64,000 bases of DNA from positions 62,001-126,000 of the forward strand of contig JALEKN010000012.1 in the NCBI GenBank assembly GCA_022769125.1, written 5' to 3'. Below the pieces are notes generated by a model that had not been told where the DNA came from, ran no database searches, and saw only the letters and a list, made by a program, of their open reading frames with translations. The position numbers and the translations under genes are program-made. Position 1 is the first letter of the stretch. Each line of letters starts with the position of its first letter. Shown piece by piece: positions 26,822 to 36,197 of this stretch. Source of the DNA: Agathobacter sp. GTDB lineage: Bacteria; Bacillota; Clostridia; Lachnospirales; Lachnospiraceae.

Positions 26822-27247
26822 ATGCGCCGACAGCCGTCCTGCACGGCTGCCGGCGCTTTTCTCTTTTACACCGCTTATCCCAATGGCATCAACATCCTCT
26901 TAAGTCATTCCCCATCTTCAAAAAAGCATACGCAAAAATCACGAAATTCTAATTCAACCGGCATTACGGTTTATCTATTTATTATGTCTTCTATAGGTTT
27001 GAACACTCCTGCCCGTCTATCCGTGTAACAGTCGTGTGCGGAGTGTCAAAGCCGATATAAGACACAATTATATCACCGTAATGCCGGTTGAAAGAATTTC
27101 AGCGATTTTTGTGTGAATGCTTTGTTATGAAGAGGGAAATGAACTTAAGGGATGTTTATGGAATGTGGCAGGAACGGTATGAAAGAGAAAACGAAAAGCG
27201 CATCATCGCGCCGGGCGCTAGACGCGTCGGCGCAAAAGTGCGAAGAA
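26822..27247. repeat. About 425-bp imperfect palindrome between converging genes
   Basis: Blocks on the left recur as reverse complements on the right, all centred near 27023: GCGCCGAC 26824-26831 / 27226-27233, TTTTCTCTTT 26857-26866 / 27182-27191, CTTAAG 26899-26904 / 27144-27149, CAAAAATC 26933-26940 / 27104-27111, GAAATTCT 26943-26950 / 27093-27100, an exact 18-mer 26953-26970 / 27075-27092, TGTCTT 26985-26990 / 27059-27064, and ACACTCC 27003-27009 / 27040-27046. The order and spacing are kept, so it is one long inverted repeat with arms of about 200 bases. It fills the gap between the MraY-like gene and the converging membrane-protein gene, and its right edge runs into the last codons of the latter. 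Otherwise this 401-base gap holds only the terminator at its left edge. Confidence 0.8.
26824..26866 (+). terminator. Terminator after the MraY-like gene
   Basis: GC-rich arms 26824-26837 and 26843-26856 (one mismatch) around CCTGC, followed by TTTTCTCTTTT. It forms the outer left edge of the long palindrome. Confidence 0.85.
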
Positions 27248-28261
27248 TTTTTCGATGTGGAATGGTTTACCGAGGACGGCCTCTGTTTTGAGGCGGTTCT
27301 CCTCGGAGAAGCCAACGCAGATATTGTGATTGGCCTCAGCTAAGTAGTCCATGATACCATCGATGTCGGATTTGATATTTTTTGGACAATGAATGTAAAA
27401 ATGCTTGTTGGCAATAATGTGCATCGTATAGGAGATACTAAAATGGTACCAAAGGAACTTATGGAGCGTGGAATGCTTGTAAATCCAAAGAATTTCCTTG
27501 ATCGGTACAATTGCGTTGCCAAAAGGAGAAGTCATAATAAAGTAATGCTCTGTGATAAACATGTCCTCCGTAGCAAGCTGAGGAAGTGTAGCAAGCTCCT
27601 GTTCTGCCTCAAGAAGCATCTGCTTTGGATGACCGAAAACGACAAGGTTCTGGCATGGCGGAGAGAGAACGGGAAAATGTGCATACAGCAGATACAAGAT
27701 CAGGCAGATGATGGCGTAGATTCCAGTTCCGAAATACGCAACAAAAAGAAGCGTAGTAAAGGTCGGATGAAAATCGGGTTCGCTGAAATAGTATCGGGGC
27801 ATCTCAGCTGAGATACCGTTTTGTGTCCACGCAAGATCCTCGGAAAGTGCGGCAAGAAGCTTCTCATAAGAATCATTTGCACGCTCAATCTGGCCACGGA
27901 CAGAAATCTCTGAAATCATCGGATTACCCTCTTCGCAGGTGGAGGGAGACAGAAGGACAATGGAGCATCTTCCATCCTGATAGGTGTAGTAATAGTAGCC
28001 GTTGGTGTTACCAAAGCGTTTGCTGATATAACCGGTAAACGTAAGCCCGGTAAAGGACGCGGACGCATAATGTGTGCCCTTTTCATAAGCAGACTGGAAA
28101 CTCTCATTACGCCCTAAGGATGGCGGGGAGAGCAGTGTAGACAATGGAAAAACAAACCAGAGAACTGCAAGTATACACAAATATAGGACCGGCGAAAAAA
28201 GGCGTCTTCGATAAAATGCCCGGATATTACGCGTGATATAGTGTTCATAATTTTCAGTCAT
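27218..28261 (-). CDS. Membrane protein of unknown function with two membrane segments
   Basis: A 347-residue protein. A basic N-terminus (NIRAFYRRRLFSP) leads into one membrane helix (about 22-42), an outside domain of about 120 residues (YEKGTHYASASFTGLTFTGYISKRFG...), a second helix (FTTLLFVAYFGTGIYAIICLILYLLY, near 190) and a cytoplasmic domain of about 140 residues. That last domain has PH-like features (EDMFITEHYFIMTSPFGNAIVPIKEILWIYKH). I do not recognise a confirmed family. The stop codon TAG and the last codons (LLRRRV) overlap the right edge of the long palindrome, so the C-terminus may have been set by that element. Confidence 0.75.
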   Translation of the reverse strand: MTENYEHYITRNIRAFYRRRLFSPVLYLCILAVLWFVFPLSTLLSPPSLGRNESFQSAYEKGTHYASASFTGLTFTGYISKRFGNTNGYYYYTYQDGRCSIVLLSPSTCEEGNPMISEISVRGQIERANDSYEKLLAALSEDLAWTQNGISAEMPRYYFSEPDFHPTFTTLLFVAYFGTGIYAIICLILYLLYAHFPVLSPPCQNLVVFGHPKQMLLEAEQELATLPQLATEDMFITEHYFIMTSPFGNAIVPIKEILWIYKHSTLHKFLWYHFSISYTMHIIANKHFYIHCPKNIKSDIDGIMDYLAEANHNICVGFSEENRLKTEAVLGKPFHIEKFFALLRRRV

Positions 28262-28448
28262 GATTAAAATACCTCAACTGTGAAAAGCATTGAAAGCGGT
28301 CCGGCAGCCGTGCACCGTGACCATCTAAAGTATAAAGGAATCTAAGACAAGAATCAACCTTGCTTTTCCCATAAAAAGTTGTTACCATAGTATAGATATT
28401 ATAAGAATAAAAATGGGTGCTTTTTCGTGCACGATTAGAGGATAAGTG

Positions 28449-29216
28449 ATGGATGCATACACAAGTTTTGCGGAGGTATATGACCTGTTCATGGACAATG
28501 TTCCATATGAAGAGTGGGCTGACTACATGATTGATATATTCGCAGAAAATGAGGTGAGGGACGGAATAATGCTGGATCTCGGCTGTGGAACCGGGAAACT
28601 GGCAAGGCTGTTTGCAAATAGAGGCTTTGATATGATCGGAGTGGATAACTCCATGGACATGTTAGAGATTGCAAAACAGGCACAGGTTGAGGAGGCGGAC
28701 AGTACAATCCTGTATCTATGTCAGGATATGCGGGAGTTTGAACTGTACGGAACAGTCCGTGGCATCTACAGCGCCTGCGATTGTCTCAACTATATTTTGG
28801 AAGAGGATGAACTTCTCCAGGTATTTCGGCTGGTCAATAATTACCTTGATCCGGGCGGCATTTTTATTTTTGATATGAATACACCGTATAAGTATGAGAC
28901 GCTGCTTGCAGACAATACATTTGCTGAGAACCGGGAAGAGGGTAGTTTTATCTGGGAAAATTACTTCGACGCGGAAAGTGGCATCAACGAATATGACCTG
29001 ACACTTTTTGTGAGGGACAGTGATAACCGGTTTATGCGTTTTGCGGAGGAGCATTACCAGAAAAGTTATTCGGCAAAACAGGTATGCGCGCTGCTGCAGA
29101 CAGCAGGAATGGAGCTTGTTGCTGTGTATGACGGGTATACGAAGAATCCTCTTAGGGAAGACAGTGACAGAATGACGATCATTGCAAGAGAAAAAGGAAA
29201 GAAGGAGCAGAATTAA
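28449..29216 (+). CDS. Class I SAM-dependent methyltransferase
   Basis: A 255-residue Rossmann-fold methyltransferase. Motif I is MLDLGCGTGKLARLFANRGF, motif II MIGVDNSMDMLEIAK, then LCQDMREFEL and the post-motif YSACDCLNYIL and DPGGIFIFDMNTP. The start MDAYTSFAEVYDLFMDNVPYEEW is typical of the YdhQ/YcgJ-like group whose substrates are unknown. An in-frame GTG directly before the ATG (28446) was not chosen because GAGGATA spaces better to 28449. It ends one base before the hslO ATG, so the two are probably co-expressed. Confidence 0.88.
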   Translation: MDAYTSFAEVYDLFMDNVPYEEWADYMIDIFAENEVRDGIMLDLGCGTGKLARLFANRGFDMIGVDNSMDMLEIAKQAQVEEADSTILYLCQDMREFELYGTVRGIYSACDCLNYILEEDELLQVFRLVNNYLDPGGIFIFDMNTPYKYETLLADNTFAENREEGSFIWENYFDAESGINEYDLTLFVRDSDNRFMRFAEEHYQKSYSAKQVCALLQTAGMELVAVYDGYTKNPLREDSDRMTIIAREKGKKEQN

Positions 29217-29217
29217 T

Positions 29218-30087
29218 ATGACAGACTATATTGTCCGCGCGACTGCTGCAGACAGCAGTATCCGCGCATTTGCAATCAATGCAAAAGAAATGGTGGAGAC
29301 AGCCAGAGAGCATCACGATACGACACCGGTTATGACGGCAGCACTTGGCAGGCTTCTCTGTGGGGCGGCCATGATGGGAAGCATGATGAAGGGAGAAAAA
29401 GACCTGCTGACCTTGCAGATCCAGTGCAGCGGCCCGGCACAAGGGCTTACGGTTACCGCGGATTCTGCCGGCAATGTAAAAGGCTATGCCGTAAATCCCA
29501 AGGTTGAACTTCCTCTGAATGCAAAAGGAAAGCTCGATGTCGGCGGAGCGCTTGATCTTGGAATCTTAAGCGTGATCAAGGATATGGGGCTGAAGGAGCC
29601 GTATGTCGGACAGTGCCAGCTGCAGACAGGAGAGATTGCGGAGGATCTGACGTACTATTTCGCAACTTCGGAACAGATTCCATCAGCCGTGGGACTCGGA
29701 GTGCTGGTTAATCCGGACGGAAGTGTCAGACAGGCGGGCGGGTTTATCATCCAGCTTATGCCTTTTACTCCGGACGAAGTGGTGGAAAAGCTTGAAAAGA
29801 GGATTGCAGAGATCGATTCCGTAACACAGATGCTCGAGCGCGGGATGACACCGGAGCAGATTTTGGAAGAAATCTTAGGGTCTTTCGGACTTGAGATAAC
29901 AGATACGCTTCCGGCACAGTTTAAGTGTGACTGCTCCAAAGAGCGTATTTCAAAGGCACTTGCAACCATCAGTAAAAAGGATATGGACGATATTATCAAT
30001 GATGGTGAGAGTATTGAGGTAAAGTGCCAATTCTGTAATACCGCATACAAATTTGAGGTAGATGAATTAAAGGAGATCCGAAATTGA
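29218..30087 (+). CDS. hslO: Hsp33 redox-regulated chaperone
   Basis: A holdase chaperone activated by oxidation. The 289-residue protein shows the N-terminal folding domain (DYIVRATAADSSIRAFAINAKEMV...), the ATALGRLLCGAAMMGSMMKGEKDLLTLQIQCSGP-like core and GQCQLQTGEIAEDLTYYFATSEQIPSAVGLGV. The C-terminal zinc switch has the expected CxC and CxxC (KCDCSKE near residue 239 and KCQFCNTAY near 271). It fits an anaerobe's oxidative-stress defences with PerR and rubrerythrin elsewhere in the window. It overlaps nadE by 4 bases. Confidence 0.96.
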   Translation: MTDYIVRATAADSSIRAFAINAKEMVETAREHHDTTPVMTAALGRLLCGAAMMGSMMKGEKDLLTLQIQCSGPAQGLTVTADSAGNVKGYAVNPKVELPLNAKGKLDVGGALDLGILSVIKDMGLKEPYVGQCQLQTGEIAEDLTYYFATSEQIPSAVGLGVLVNPDGSVRQAGGFIIQLMPFTPDEVVEKLEKRIAEIDSVTQMLERGMTPEQILEEILGSFGLEITDTLPAQFKCDCSKERISKALATISKKDMDDIINDGESIEVKCQFCNTAYKFEVDELKEIRN

Positions 30088-32012
30088 GAGATGGTTTCGT
30101 AAAGGTTGCAGCAGTTACTCCGGATATCCGGGTGGCTGATACGAAATACAATGGTAATCAGATTCGTAACTGGATGAAAAAGACGGCAGAGGAAGGTGCA
30201 AAGGTCGTTGTTTTTCCGGAGCTTGGCATTACGGGGTATACCTGCGGGGATTTGTTCTTGCAGGATGCCCTGCTTCGAGCAGCAAAAGAGGAACTTATAC
30301 TTATCGAGAGCGAAAGCCGCAGATATGATGCGATATTTTTTGTGGGACTTCCTTATGAGATAAACGGAAAGCTTTACAATCTGGCGGCAGCAGTTTCACG
30401 CGGACACATTCTGGGCTTTGTGCCTAAGACTTTTATACCGAACTACAATGAATTTTATGAATTGCGCCATTTTACTTCCGGGGCTGATCTATGTACAGAG
30501 GTTGTGATAAAGCAGGGAGAGACGGTTCCGGTAGATACGGATCTTTTGTTTGCGTGTGAGGAGCTTGCAAATCTAAGAATCGGAGCTGAGATCTGTGAGG
30601 ATCTGTGGACTCCTGTACCGCCGAGTACACGCCATGCGATGGCGGGAGCTACCATAATTGTGAATTTGTCTGCCTCCGATGAGATAACGGGGAAGGCAGC
30701 ATACAGGAGATCTTTGGTAAGCGGACAGTCCGCGCGCCTGATCTGCGGCTACGTGTATGCATCGGCGGGGGAGGGAGAGTCCACACAGGATGTTGTTTAT
30801 TCCGGTCATGATCTGATCGCGGAGAACGGTTATGTTCTGGCAGAGTCAAAGAGGTTTGAAAGCGGCGCCGCATATACGGAGTTTGATGTGGACCGCCTGA
30901 CAGCAGACAGGCGAAGAATGAGCACCTTCGAGATCGAAGATACACATACGTGTATTCCATTCCATCTGCAGATGCAGAAAACGGCTATCACACGCTATGT
31001 TGATCCATTCCCATTTGTCCCGGGTAATGCAAATGATAGATTGGCACGATGCGAAGAAATTCTTTCCATACAGGCGGCAGGGCTGAAGAAGCGGCTGGAG
31101 CACACAAATTGTTCTTGCGCAGTCATAGGAATATCAGGCGGGCTTGATTCCACGCTGGCCCTTCTTGTGACGGTCCGGGCATTTGAAATGCTGGGAAGAG
31201 ATCCGGAAGGAATCCTTGCTGTTACAATGCCGGGATTTGGAACTACCGACAGAACCTATGGAAATGCAACCGCCCTTGTGAGATCCCTTGGAGCAACGCT
31301 TATGGAAGTAAGCATCGCAGATGCGGTGCGTATTCATTTCCGGGATATCGGACAGGATGAGGCGGTGCATGATGTCACATATGAAAATGGACAGGCACGC
31401 GAACGGACGCAGATTCTTATGGATCTTGCCAACAAACAAGGTGGAATGGTGATTGGAACCGGAGATCTTTCGGAGCTGGCACTTGGCTGGGCTACGTACA
31501 ACGGAGATCATATGTCAATGTATGCGGTAAATGCGTCTGTTCCGAAGACATTGGTACGCCATCTGGTGTCCTATTATGCAGATACATGTGGCAGGGAACA
31601 ACTGAAAGCGGTACTGTACGATATTCTTGATACTCCGGTCTCACCGGAGCTTCTGCCGCCGCAGAACGGCACGATTTCACAAAAGACAGAAGATATTGTC
31701 GGCCCTTACGAGCTGCATGACTTTTTCTTGTACGGAATGCAACGCATGGGCTATCCTCCGGCAAAAATTTTCAGGCTGGCCTGCATCGCCTTTGGGGATA
31801 CTTATGTGCCTTCGTTTATCCTGAAATGGGAGAAGGTATTCTACCGCCGTTATTTTGCGCAGCAGTTCAAGCGCTCCTGCCTGCCGGATGGACCGAAGGT
31901 CGGAACGGTTGCGGTATCTCCGAGGGGAGATCTGAGAATGCCATCGGATGCATGTGTGCGCATCTGGATGGATGAACTTGAACAGCTGGAAGTGAAAGGA
32001 GAATGCAGATGA
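30084..32012 (+). CDS. nadE: Glutamine-dependent NAD+ synthetase
   Basis: Makes NAD+ from deamido-NAD+, ATP and glutamine. The 642-residue two-domain protein has an N-terminal nitrilase-type glutaminase (VVVFPELGITGYTCGD with the catalytic glutamate, RIGAEICEDLWTP with the nucleophile cysteine) and a C-terminal synthetase with the ATP pyrophosphatase loop GISGGLDSTLALL and GTGDLSELALGWATYNGDHMS. Length matches the large Mycobacterium-type NadE. It starts with TTG at 30084, overlapping the hslO stop (ATTGA), so translational coupling is likely; no nearby ATG preserves the family N-terminus. The pnuC gene at 50.5 kb is a second NAD-related gene in the window. Confidence 0.96.
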   Translation: MRDGFVKVAAVTPDIRVADTKYNGNQIRNWMKKTAEEGAKVVVFPELGITGYTCGDLFLQDALLRAAKEELILIESESRRYDAIFFVGLPYEINGKLYNLAAAVSRGHILGFVPKTFIPNYNEFYELRHFTSGADLCTEVVIKQGETVPVDTDLLFACEELANLRIGAEICEDLWTPVPPSTRHAMAGATIIVNLSASDEITGKAAYRRSLVSGQSARLICGYVYASAGEGESTQDVVYSGHDLIAENGYVLAESKRFESGAAYTEFDVDRLTADRRRMSTFEIEDTHTCIPFHLQMQKTAITRYVDPFPFVPGNANDRLARCEEILSIQAAGLKKRLEHTNCSCAVIGISGGLDSTLALLVTVRAFEMLGRDPEGILAVTMPGFGTTDRTYGNATALVRSLGATLMEVSIADAVRIHFRDIGQDEAVHDVTYENGQARERTQILMDLANKQGGMVIGTGDLSELALGWATYNGDHMSMYAVNASVPKTLVRHLVSYYADTCGREQLKAVLYDILDTPVSPELLPPQNGTISQKTEDIVGPYELHDFFLYGMQRMGYPPAKIFRLACIAFGDTYVPSFILKWEKVFYRRYFAQQFKRSCLPDGPKVGTVAVSPRGDLRMPSDACVRIWMDELEQLEVKGECR

Positions 32013-32428
32013 AACGCGAAGATATGACGGTGCCGGCAATTTTACTGGAAGCGGTGACCCTGATCCTTGCATTGGTTTATATTGGTTTGCAGATATTTTA
32101 TGGGGTATATTATCATGTTGCGGCGTACAAGTTTGTGGTGAACGTGTTAGCCATGGTCTGCGTATATCTGGGACTTACGCTTTTGTGCATATATCCGGAG
32201 CGGATCAACCGTATTCCGGAGGAGGCATTTACACCAAAGATACGCAGACTGACCCTTCGCATGGTACGTCTGGTAAAATTTATCTTTGTGGCAGGAATCC
32301 TGGTTCCGTGTGTGTTTGATGCATTAGGGACGGAGCTTTTGGATGCAGCAAGTTTGATTGTGATCGGACTGATTCTGTTTGTCGTTCTTTTCTATGAGGG
32401 ATGCATTATTCGCTGCTTGCGCAAATAG
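32009..32428 (+). CDS. Four-helix membrane protein of unknown function
   Basis: A 139-residue protein with four hydrophobic segments (VPAILLEAVTLILALVYIGL, FVVNVLAMVCVYLGLTLLC, LVKFIFVAGILVPCVFDAL, ASLIVIGLILFVVLFYEGC). The loop between helices 2 and 3 is basic (EAFTPKIRRLTLRMVR). The ATG at 32009 overlaps the nadE stop (ATGA) and has AAAGGAG 7 bases upstream; an ATG at 32003 is too close. No family is recognised. Coupling to nadE suggests shared expression, not necessarily shared function. Confidence 0.72.
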   Translation: MKREDMTVPAILLEAVTLILALVYIGLQIFYGVYYHVAAYKFVVNVLAMVCVYLGLTLLCIYPERINRIPEEAFTPKIRRLTLRMVRLVKFIFVAGILVPCVFDALGTELLDAASLIVIGLILFVVLFYEGCIIRCLRK

Positions 32429-32497
32429 CCAGATATGATAAAATAGATAAACAAAACATAATTTAGAAAATATACAGAAAGAAGAGGTAAACTTATC

Positions 32498-32743
32498 ATG
32501 GAGAAACATGTAACTTACAAGACAAAGGGCGTATGTTCTACACAGATTGACTTTGATCTTAGGGACGGACATATATACAACGTAAAATATACCGGTGGAT
32601 GCAGAGGTAACACACAGGGAGTTGCCCGTCTGGCTGAAGGAATGGAGGCAGAAGAGGTTGTAAGAAGATGCAAGGGAATCGAGTGCCGTGGGGATAATTC
32701 ATGCCCGAATCAGCTCGCACTTGCTATCGAGGCCAATTTGTAA
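32498..32743 (+). CDS. TSCPD domain protein (TIGR03905 family)
   Basis: An 81-residue protein consisting of one TSCPD domain: VTYKTKGVCSTQIDFDLRDG, YTGGCRGNTQGVARLAEGM, and CKGIECRGDNSCPNQLALAIE, with four conserved cysteines. TSCPD domains also occur at the end of class II ribonucleotide reductases. Stand-alone copies are common in anaerobic Firmicutes and have no established function. GAAGAGG lies before the ATG. It is followed 24 bases later by the chemoreceptor gene. Confidence 0.88.
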   Translation: MEKHVTYKTKGVCSTQIDFDLRDGHIYNVKYTGGCRGNTQGVARLAEGMEAEEVVRRCKGIECRGDNSCPNQLALAIEANL

Positions 32744-32767
32744 TTTACAATTAATATGGGGGTTGTT

Positions 32768-34261
32768 ATGAAACAGATAGTAAAAGTGGATGAGGCCGCA
32801 GCGAAGGTAAATCGCTTTGTGCTGACAGTCATGACTATAATTGATCTTTTTCTGGTGTTTGGCTATGTGGGGGATTATGGCAGGAAGATCATTTCCCTTC
32901 CGTTTCTTTTGACGGTGGAATTGATCGTAATTGGTTCCCTGATTGCCAATTTCATTATCGTAAAGGTTAAGCCGGAGCTTTTTAAGCACACATCCATGTG
33001 GTGCTATATGCTTGTGTATGCGATTGCGGTACTCGGATCACACAATGATGCTGTGTATGTCATGGCTTTCCCAATCACGGTATTGTTTGTACTCTATTAT
33101 AATTATAAGCTGGTTCTTGAAATCGCGATCGGTTTTGGCGCAATCAATATTATCGATATCGTATATGTGGTTGCTTTTTTAGGACAGATGCATTCTGGCA
33201 ATCCGATCAACTCTACAGCATTATTGCTTCAGGGAGCAGGAACGGTTGTGTTCTTTATCGGCTTATGCGGAACTACCCAAATTTCCAACCACAATAACAG
33301 CCAGAAGCTTGACAATATCAAGGCTGAGCAGGAAAAGAACTCCAAGCTTCTGCAAGATGTATTGGCAGTTGTGGCAAGTGTCCGGAAGAATTCGGCCGAA
33401 GCGGGCGAATATATGTCCACGCTTGACAGCAATGTCGCGCACACGGCGAATGCACTTAATGATATTTCTGCCGGCAATAACCAGAATACCGAAAGTATTG
33501 AACAGCAGACAGTTATGACTGCAAAGATTCAGGAGATGATCCAGGAAACAAAGCACATGTCCGATCAGATGATTACGCTCTCACAGGAATCTGGGGAGGC
33601 CGTGCGTGGAGGGCAGGATGCGGTGCGGATGCTGCGTGAACAGTCAGACAAGACGAAGGAGGCCAATGAGCAGGTTGTTGCAACGGTTGAACAGCTGATC
33701 GTCAATTCCCAGAAGGTTGGAGAGATTACATCCCAGATTTTTAATATTTCTTCCCAGACAAATCTTCTTGCACTCAATGCTTCCATTGAGAGTGCGCGTG
33801 CGGGAGAAGCCGGAAGAGGATTTGCGGTTGTGGCTGAGGAGATCCGCAAGCTTGCAGATGAGACAAGAAGCCTTACCGAGGGCATCCAGAATATTGTTAC
33901 AGAGTTAAGGGGTAATGCGGATGAGGCAAAGCACACTGTTGACAATGTTATGGCTGTGACTTCGGAAGAACATAAACTGATTGTAAGCGCAGAGGAACAG
34001 TTTGGAAATATCGGCGAACATATGGAAGGACTAAGCCATAACGTTGATGATATTTATCACAAGATTGATGAAATCTTAGCATCCAACGATGCAATCGTAG
34101 AAAGCATTACACATATTTCCTCTGTCAGCCAGGAGGTTGCAGCAAGTGCGATGGAGGCGGCAAAGCTCGGGGACGACTGCACGGCAAGTGCACAGCAGGC
34201 GCGGACGCTTATGGATGCATTGGTGGAGAGTGTATCTGCAATAGATAAATACATGGAGTAG
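32768..34261 (+). CDS. Methyl-accepting chemotaxis protein with multi-helix membrane sensor
   Basis: A 497-residue chemoreceptor. Residues 1-165 form about six membrane helices with no large extracellular ligand domain, a layout that suggests sensing of membrane state, redox or a membrane-soluble signal. A HAMP domain is not evident. From residue 185 on there is a long coiled coil with the conserved hairpin tip [46 protein letters not shown], split here between two helices. It would talk to CheA/CheW, encoded elsewhere. GGGGG precedes the ATG at 32768; the in-frame ATG at 32756 lacks a site. With fliB it implies a motile, flagellated organism. Confidence 0.92.
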   Translation: MKQIVKVDEAAAKVNRFVLTVMTIIDLFLVFGYVGDYGRKIISLPFLLTVELIVIGSLIANFIIVKVKPELFKHTSMWCYMLVYAIAVLGSHNDAVYVMAFPITVLFVLYYNYKLVLEIAIGFGAINIIDIVYVVAFLGQMHSGNPINSTALLLQGAGTVVFFIGLCGTTQISNHNNSQKLDNIKAEQEKNSKLLQDVLAVVASVRKNSAEAGEYMSTLDSNVAHTANALNDISAGNNQNTESIEQQTVMTAKIQEMIQETKHMSDQMITLSQESGEAVRGGQDAVRMLREQSDKTKEANEQVVATVEQLIVNSQKVGEITSQIFNISSQTNLLALNASIESARAGEAGRGFAVVAEEIRKLADETRSLTEGIQNIVTELRGNADEAKHTVDNVMAVTSEEHKLIVSAEEQFGNIGEHMEGLSHNVDDIYHKIDEILASNDAIVESITHISSVSQEVAASAMEAAKLGDDCTASAQQARTLMDALVESVSAIDKYME

Positions 34262-34264
34262 AGA

Positions 34265-34720
34265 ATGAAGTATCAGACAATCAACGAATTTGAACATTTT
34301 GAACTGAATGAGGTACATATAAGTGATGTGGAAGTGACCAATGGTTTCTTCCACATTGTTCTTGATGATGTGGTGATTTTGCCGGAAAACAGCTGTAATC
34401 GCGATATCCGCAAGATGCGTGCGAATGACCTGGTATTAAAAATTGATGATATGAAGATCCAGAGGCTGACGCGCGAAGGCTATAAGACTTATAACGCAGA
34501 TGGCAAGCTTCTCGGACAGACAGAAGATACCGTGATACCGGAATCGGATTATAGTGGCATTTTAAAAACTTTTACGGACGGCAGTGCGTATTCTGTTACA
34601 AAAGAGGGCAACACATACACATTTATCGTGGATGCAACCGACGAGAGCACCTATGAGCTTGTCATCACAGGAAGCGGAGACCGGCAGGAGTGGGATCGGT
34701 TCTTATCATGGAACGAGTAA
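34265..34720 (+). CDS. Hypothetical protein, 151 residues
   Basis: A soluble, acidic protein without signal peptide or membrane segment. The pattern of short beta-rich stretches (VHISDVEVTNGFFHIVLDDVVILPENS, YSVTKEGNTYTFIVDATDESTYELVITGSGDRQEWDRFLSW) suggests a beta-barrel or PH/lipocalin-like fold, but that is only an impression. It begins 4 bases after the chemoreceptor stop and overlaps the polymerase IV gene by 13 bases. I do not recognise the family. Confidence 0.7.
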   Translation: MKYQTINEFEHFELNEVHISDVEVTNGFFHIVLDDVVILPENSCNRDIRKMRANDLVLKIDDMKIQRLTREGYKTYNADGKLLGQTEDTVIPESDYSGILKTFTDGSAYSVTKEGNTYTFIVDATDESTYELVITGSGDRQEWDRFLSWNE

Positions 34721-35943
34721 TTTTCCATATCGATGTGAACAGTGCATTTCTGTCATGGGAGGCAGTCAACCGGCTGAAAAACGGAGAAACGGTTGATATA
34801 CGGACCATCCCATCCGCTGTTGGCGGGGACATTGCAACCAGACATGGGGTAATTCTGGCGAAATCTGTTCCGGCAAAAAAGTATGCCGTGACAACAGGTG
34901 AGCCTGTTGTGGATGCCTTGCGCAAATGCCCACAATTACTTCTTGTAAAGCCGGATCATGAATTGTACCGACGAAATTCCAGAGCATTTATCGCAATACT
35001 GCAGCAGTATTCGGATGTGATCGAGCAGTTTTCCATTGACGAGGCATTTGTCGATATGACAGGGACAAAGCGGCTTTTCGGGGAACCGTTAGAAGCGGCG
35101 GACCGTATACGCAGGCAGATCCGGGATGAACTCGGATTTACGGTTAATATCGGAATCTCATCGAACAAGCTTCTGGCAAAGATGGCAAGTGATTTTGAAA
35201 AACCGGATAAGGTGCATACTCTTTTTCCGGATGAAATCCGAAAAAAAATGTGGCCGCTTCCGGTAAGGGATCTGTTTTTTGTGGGAAAGGCGGCGGAGCA
35301 CCGGCTTCAGGAGATGGGAATCCGGACCATTGGAGATCTCGCGACAGCGGATCGTGCATTCTTAAATGCAAACCTCAAAAAACAGGGAGATATTCTCTGG
35401 CGGTATGCAAACGGGTATGATGATTCTGCGGTGGAACCGGTGCGCGCAGACAACAAGGGGTACGGAAATTCCACGACACTTTCCTTTGATGTAACGGATG
35501 CCAGGACGGCAAAGAGCATTTTACTCGAATTGACAGAGAAAGTGTGTGCAAGACTCAGACAGGACGATATGAAGGTGGAATCAGTCAGCGTTCAGTTCCG
35601 GTTTAACGATCTGACGAGAGCTTCCCATCAGTGCACACTCCTGAATGCAACGAATATTACGCAGGAAATCTATGCGAAGGTGTGCAGGCTGTTTGATGAA
35701 AAGTGGGACGGCACACCGATCCGGCTGCTCGGTGTTTCAACCTCGAAGGCATCCAGGGAAGAGAGTGGGCGGCAGATGAATCTGTTTGACACAACAGATT
35801 ATGAGAAGCTTCAAAAGCTTGACAGGGCGATGGATACGATCCGCCAAAAATATGGGACAAAGGCGGTCAGGAGAGCTTCATTTATATCCGGTCAGGAAGA
35901 ACAAAAAAGAGATATTTCGAAACGTATTGATACAGATACATGA
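34708..35943 (+). CDS. dinB: Y-family DNA polymerase (polymerase IV)
   Basis: A translesion polymerase. The 411-residue protein has the catalytic aspartates in HIDVNSAFLSWEA (first metal site, steric-gate aromatic F) and the SIDEAFVDMTG motif with the DE pair, then the thumb (NIGISSNKLLAKMASDFEKPD, VGKAAEHRLQEMGIRTIGDLA) and little-finger domains. A beta-clamp-binding peptide QMNLF is present near residue 358. The start at 34708 overlaps the preceding hypothetical gene by 13 bases and has AGGAG about 16 bases upstream, a weak arrangement consistent with translational coupling. A terminator follows at 35957-35986. No LexA-like operator was recognised. Confidence 0.93.
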   Translation: MERVIFHIDVNSAFLSWEAVNRLKNGETVDIRTIPSAVGGDIATRHGVILAKSVPAKKYAVTTGEPVVDALRKCPQLLLVKPDHELYRRNSRAFIAILQQYSDVIEQFSIDEAFVDMTGTKRLFGEPLEAADRIRRQIRDELGFTVNIGISSNKLLAKMASDFEKPDKVHTLFPDEIRKKMWPLPVRDLFFVGKAAEHRLQEMGIRTIGDLATADRAFLNANLKKQGDILWRYANGYDDSAVEPVRADNKGYGNSTTLSFDVTDARTAKSILLELTEKVCARLRQDDMKVESVSVQFRFNDLTRASHQCTLLNATNITQEIYAKVCRLFDEKWDGTPIRLLGVSTSKASREESGRQMNLFDTTDYEKLQKLDRAMDTIRQKYGTKAVRRASFISGQEEQKRDISKRIDTDT

Positions 35944-35956
35944 GAAAGCTGGCAAC

Positions 35957-35986
35957 GGGAGGCTGAAAAGCCTCCCACTTGTTTTT
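35957..35986 (+). terminator. Terminator after dinB
   Basis: Perfect 8-bp GC-rich stem GGGAGGCT/AGCCTCCC with a GAAA tetraloop, followed by ACTTGTTTTT. Confidence 0.88.
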
Positions 35987-36103
35987 CCGCAGGAATGTGA
36001 CCCGTATGGAGCAGAAGATGCACTTGTATGTCCCCACGGCGCGCAAAGAGACATAAAGTGATTTATTGTTCAAATGTTAAACAAATCTTAAAGAGTTTAC
36101 CTA

Positions 36104-36132
36104 TTGGAACTTAATATCAAAATCAGTACAAT
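36104..36132 (+). promoter_or_regulatory. Promoter of the two-component system
   Basis: TTGGAA (36104-36109), 17-base spacer and TACAAT (36127-36132), 65 bases before the response-regulator start. Confidence 0.5.
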
Positions 36133-36197
36133 GATACCATAATAATCATGATTAAGGGAAACCGCACATGCGGCATACCCAAACTCCGGAGGAAGTT

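Noticed and set aside
26822-27217. Open frames (26822-27028, 27088-27291) inside the palindrome
   Set aside because: They follow the symmetry of the inverted repeat and have no ribosome sites; coding is unlikely.
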